This document shows, piece after piece, positions 22,146-23,784 of a stretch of DNA of 23,784 bases. The notes beneath the pieces were generated by a model, which made no database searches, was not told where the DNA came from, and saw only the letters and a list, made by a program, of their open reading frames with translations. The translations under genes were made by a program, and so were the position numbers. Origin of the DNA: DATAUK01 sp036268295 (GTDB lineage: Bacteria; Actinomycetota; Actinomycetes; JAFAQI01); assembly GCA_036268295.1 (NCBI GenBank), contig DATAUK010000063.1, forward strand, positions 1-23,784, in the 5' to 3' direction. Position 1 is the first letter of the stretch; the number at the start of each line of letters is the position of its first letter.

Positions 22146-22156
22146 CCCTGTCTTTT

Positions 22157-22220
22157 CGTCAAACTTGCGTAAATCAACCGTTCGAGTCCCTCGAAACGGT
22201 TGATTTACGCAAGTTTGACG
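22157..22220. terminator. Long inverted repeat (30-bp stem, 3-base loop) downstream of DUF3145
   Basis: Left arm 22157-22186 and right arm 22190-22220 are complementary over all 30 bases apart from one bulged A in the right arm; the loop is TCC. The arms are much AT-richer than the surroundings (core TTGCGTAAATC). It stands between the DUF3145 gene and what was, before the IS insertion, the convergent mutase gene, so a bidirectional terminator is the plainest reading. No T-run follows on either strand. Confidence 0.6.
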
Positions 22221-22456
22221 TTAGGGCCCGCGAGTGCGGTGGCGCGCGTCTGAGCTTGTCGAGGTCACACTCGATCTCCCTTGGGCAACCCCAGGGTCGA
22301 ACTCTCTTGTCATGCAGCACATCGCCCGGGCCGGAGTGCGCTTCACGCACGTACGCCCGAGCACGGCGGGATTGGTCAGAGCGCGCCATCGTCTCGCTCG
22401 TGACATCGGTCTTCACATGACATCGATCTGCCAATGACAGAGCGCCTTGCGGTCGC
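22221..22456. other. Stretch without a supported gene
   Basis: With the hairpin, this completes a 311-base gap (22146-22456) between DUF3145 and the IS element. Short open frames exist on both strands (22234-22437 and 22174-22434), but their translations lack recognisable domains, good ribosome sites and normal codon bias. It is probably the 3' flank of the mutase gene. Confidence 0.5.
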
Positions 22457-22458
22457 TA

Positions 22459-23608
22459 GTGGTGTGTCTCAGTTTTGACTGACTACTTGTTCTAGGGCGA
22501 CGCGGCCGCGCTGGACTTTGGCGAGGATGGACTCGGCGGTTGCGGTCCAGACCAGCGGCTTGGGCTCGTCGTTGGTGATGCGCAGGTAGTTCTCGATTGA
22601 GGTGATGAGGTCGGGGACGCTGGGGAAGTTGCCGCGCCGGATGTTCTTGTCGGTGAGCTCGCGGAACCAGCGCTCGACGAGGTTCAGCCAGCTCGACGAG
22701 GTCGGGGTGAAGTGCAGGTGGAACCGTGGGTGCTTGGCGAGCCATGCCTTGGTGTCGGGGTGCTTGTGGGTCTGGTAGTTGTCCAGGATCAGATGCACTT
22801 GCAGTGACTTCGGGACGTCGCGGTCGATCGTTCGCAGGAAGATCAGGAACTCCTCGTGGCGGTGCTTGGGCAGGCACTGACCGAACACCTTGCCGGTCGC
22901 GACGTCGAGTGCGGCGAACAGGGTGGTGGTGCCGTTGCGCTTGTAGTCATGCGTCATCGTTCCGGCGCGGCCCTTGACCATCGGCAGCGACGGCTGGGTC
23001 CGGTCCAAAGCCTGAATCTGGCTTTTCTCATCCATACAAAGGACAACGGCCTTCTGCGGCGGGTTCAAGTAGAGCCCGACCACGTCGGTCAGCTTGTCCT
23101 CGAACTGCGGGTCGGTGGACAGCTTGAACGTCTGGACCCGATGTGGCTTGAGGCCCCGTGCGTTCCAGATCCGTTGCACGGTGTCGCGGCTGACCCCGAC
23201 CCTCGCGGCCATCGTCCGCGTCGACCAGTGAGTGTGACCGGGCGGCGTCTCGTGCAAGGTCAGCCGCACGATCTCCTCGACCGTCGCCTCCGAGATCGTC
23301 GGCTTACGCCCACGCCCGCGGCGGACCTGCGCGAACCTCGCCAGCCCGTCTGCGGTGAACCGCGACCGCCAGTCCCGAACCGTCACCGGCGTGACACCGA
23401 CCTCGGCGGCGATCGTCAGGTTCGCCACACCGTCGGCAGCCATCAGCAGAGCCCTGGCCCGCACCACCTCACGATGCGGCGCCGTCCCTGACCTCGCCAG
23501 CGCTTCAAGCGCTTGACGCTGACCCTCCGACACTGGCAACGCACCGGCAGCACCGCTCATCCACGAAGCCTACCGACATACTAGTTAGTTATCTGCCTGA
23601 CACACCAC
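22459..23608 (-). mobile_element. IS630-family insertion sequence, 1150 bp
   Basis: A complete element with exact 10-bp ends GTGGTGTGTC (22459-22468) and its inverse (23599-23608), flanked by a TA on each side (22457-22458 and 23609-23610), the target duplication of this family. It contains one transposase gene, whose stop codon begins inside the left end. An intact frame and matching ends suggest a recent insertion. It lies exactly at the stop codon of the mutase gene. Confidence 0.93.
22469..23560 (-). CDS. IS630-family transposase
   Basis: 363 residues. The N-terminal helix-turn-helix pair (ANLTIAAEVGVTPVTVRDWR, then MAARVGVSRDTVQRIW) binds the ends. The catalytic DDE core is complete: Asp177 (CMDEKSQIQ), Asp260 (ILDNYQTHKHP) and Glu296 (WLNLVERWFRELT). 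The frame is intact in one piece, so no programmed frameshift is needed. The ATG at 23558-23560 is the first in the frame with family similarity. The last codons and the TGA stop at 22469 lie at the edge of the terminal repeat. Confidence 0.95.
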   Translation of the reverse strand: MSGAAGALPVSEGQRQALEALARSGTAPHREVVRARALLMAADGVANLTIAAEVGVTPVTVRDWRSRFTADGLARFAQVRRGRGRKPTISEATVEEIVRLTLHETPPGHTHWSTRTMAARVGVSRDTVQRIWNARGLKPHRVQTFKLSTDPQFEDKLTDVVGLYLNPPQKAVVLCMDEKSQIQALDRTQPSLPMVKGRAGTMTHDYKRNGTTTLFAALDVATGKVFGQCLPKHRHEEFLIFLRTIDRDVPKSLQVHLILDNYQTHKHPDTKAWLAKHPRFHLHFTPTSSSWLNLVERWFRELTDKNIRRGNFPSVPDLITSIENYLRITNDEPKPLVWTATAESILAKVQRGRVALEQVVSQN

Positions 23609-23784
23609 TAGAAGCGGGCGGGCTCGCGGTATTCGCCCCACTCGGCGCGGAGCACGTTGCAGATCTCGCCGAGGGTGGCTTCCCGGCGCGCCGCCTCGAG
23701 CATCGGCGGCACCGTGTTGGAGCCGTCGCGCACCGCAGCGACCAGATCGCCCAGCGCCGTCTGCACCGAGGTGTCGTCGCGACC
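23608..23784 (-). CDS. Methylmalonyl-CoA mutase-type large subunit, C-terminal end (partial)
   Basis: The last 58 codons of a gene that continues beyond the window. The residues SVQTALGDLVAAVRDGSNTV followed by PPMLEAARREATLGEICNVL and EWGEYREP match the C-terminus of the acyl-CoA mutase large (substrate-binding) chain, used for methylmalonyl-, ethylmalonyl- or isobutyryl-CoA. The TAG stop is formed by the TA of the IS target plus the first base of the IS element, so the protein is not altered. Which acyl-CoA it acts on cannot be told from this fragment. Confidence 0.82.
   Translation of the reverse strand, partial: GRDDTSVQTALGDLVAAVRDGSNTVPPMLEAARREATLGEICNVLRAEWGEYREPARF

Noticed and set aside
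22157..22220. Classical rho-independent terminator call for the long hairpin
   Set aside because: There is no T-run on either side; kept as a terminator candidate only because of position and stem strength.
22234..22437. A 67-codon plus-strand frame between DUF3145 and the IS element
   Set aside because: No domain, no convincing ribosome site, and it lies in the 3' flank of the mutase gene.

Overview
The window is high-GC DNA with close gene packing, many GTG starts and many 4-base stop/start overlaps. Together with a DUF3145 protein and actinobacterial-type -35/-10 promoters, this points to a soil-type actinomycete (Actinomycetota). No rRNA, tRNA or CRISPR was found, so placement below phylum is not possible from this window.

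Left edge (1-4274): the C-terminal part of a broken ClC chloride channel gene, which has lost its N-terminus at an 85-bp palindromic repeat and carries a frameshift near 345. Then come a PadR regulator (-) divergent from a GNAT acetyltransferase (+), a small ABM-domain monooxygenase, a CDF metal efflux protein, and (-) a free-standing LigD-type 3'-phosphoesterase domain.

Core (4287-20686): two divergent operons for aromatic acid catabolism by the beta-ketoadipate pathway. The minus-strand series is catI-catJ-pcaR(IclR)-pcaH-pcaG-pcaB-pcaD-pcaC, then a five-gene HAAT (Liv-type) ABC importer: binding protein, two ATPases, two permeases. The plus-strand operon is aromatic aldehyde dehydrogenase - pobA - MFS transporter - MetE-like methyltransferase. 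Together they can take a hydroxybenzaldehyde to 4-hydroxybenzoate, protocatechuate and 3-oxoadipyl-CoA. Only the final thiolase (pcaF) is absent from the window.

Regulation: the 220-bp divergent promoter region holds a 15-bp dyad (GTTCGC-N3-GCGAAC and variants) in tandem 19 bp apart at each of the two promoters, in mirror-image arrangement. A perfect copy stands alone in front of the ABC importer. This places the importer in the same IclR-type regulon and suggests that its ligand is an aromatic acid rather than an amino acid.

Right edge (20687-23784): a third copy of the 85-bp repeat exactly fills the gap between two convergent genes. It is followed by a 36-residue membrane microprotein and a lipoprotein that looks like the extracellular domain of FtsX (-), a DUF3145 protein (+), a 30-bp-stem hairpin, an intact IS630-family element, and the C-terminus of a methylmalonyl-CoA-mutase-type gene (-). 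The IS element is inserted exactly at the stop codon of that mutase gene.
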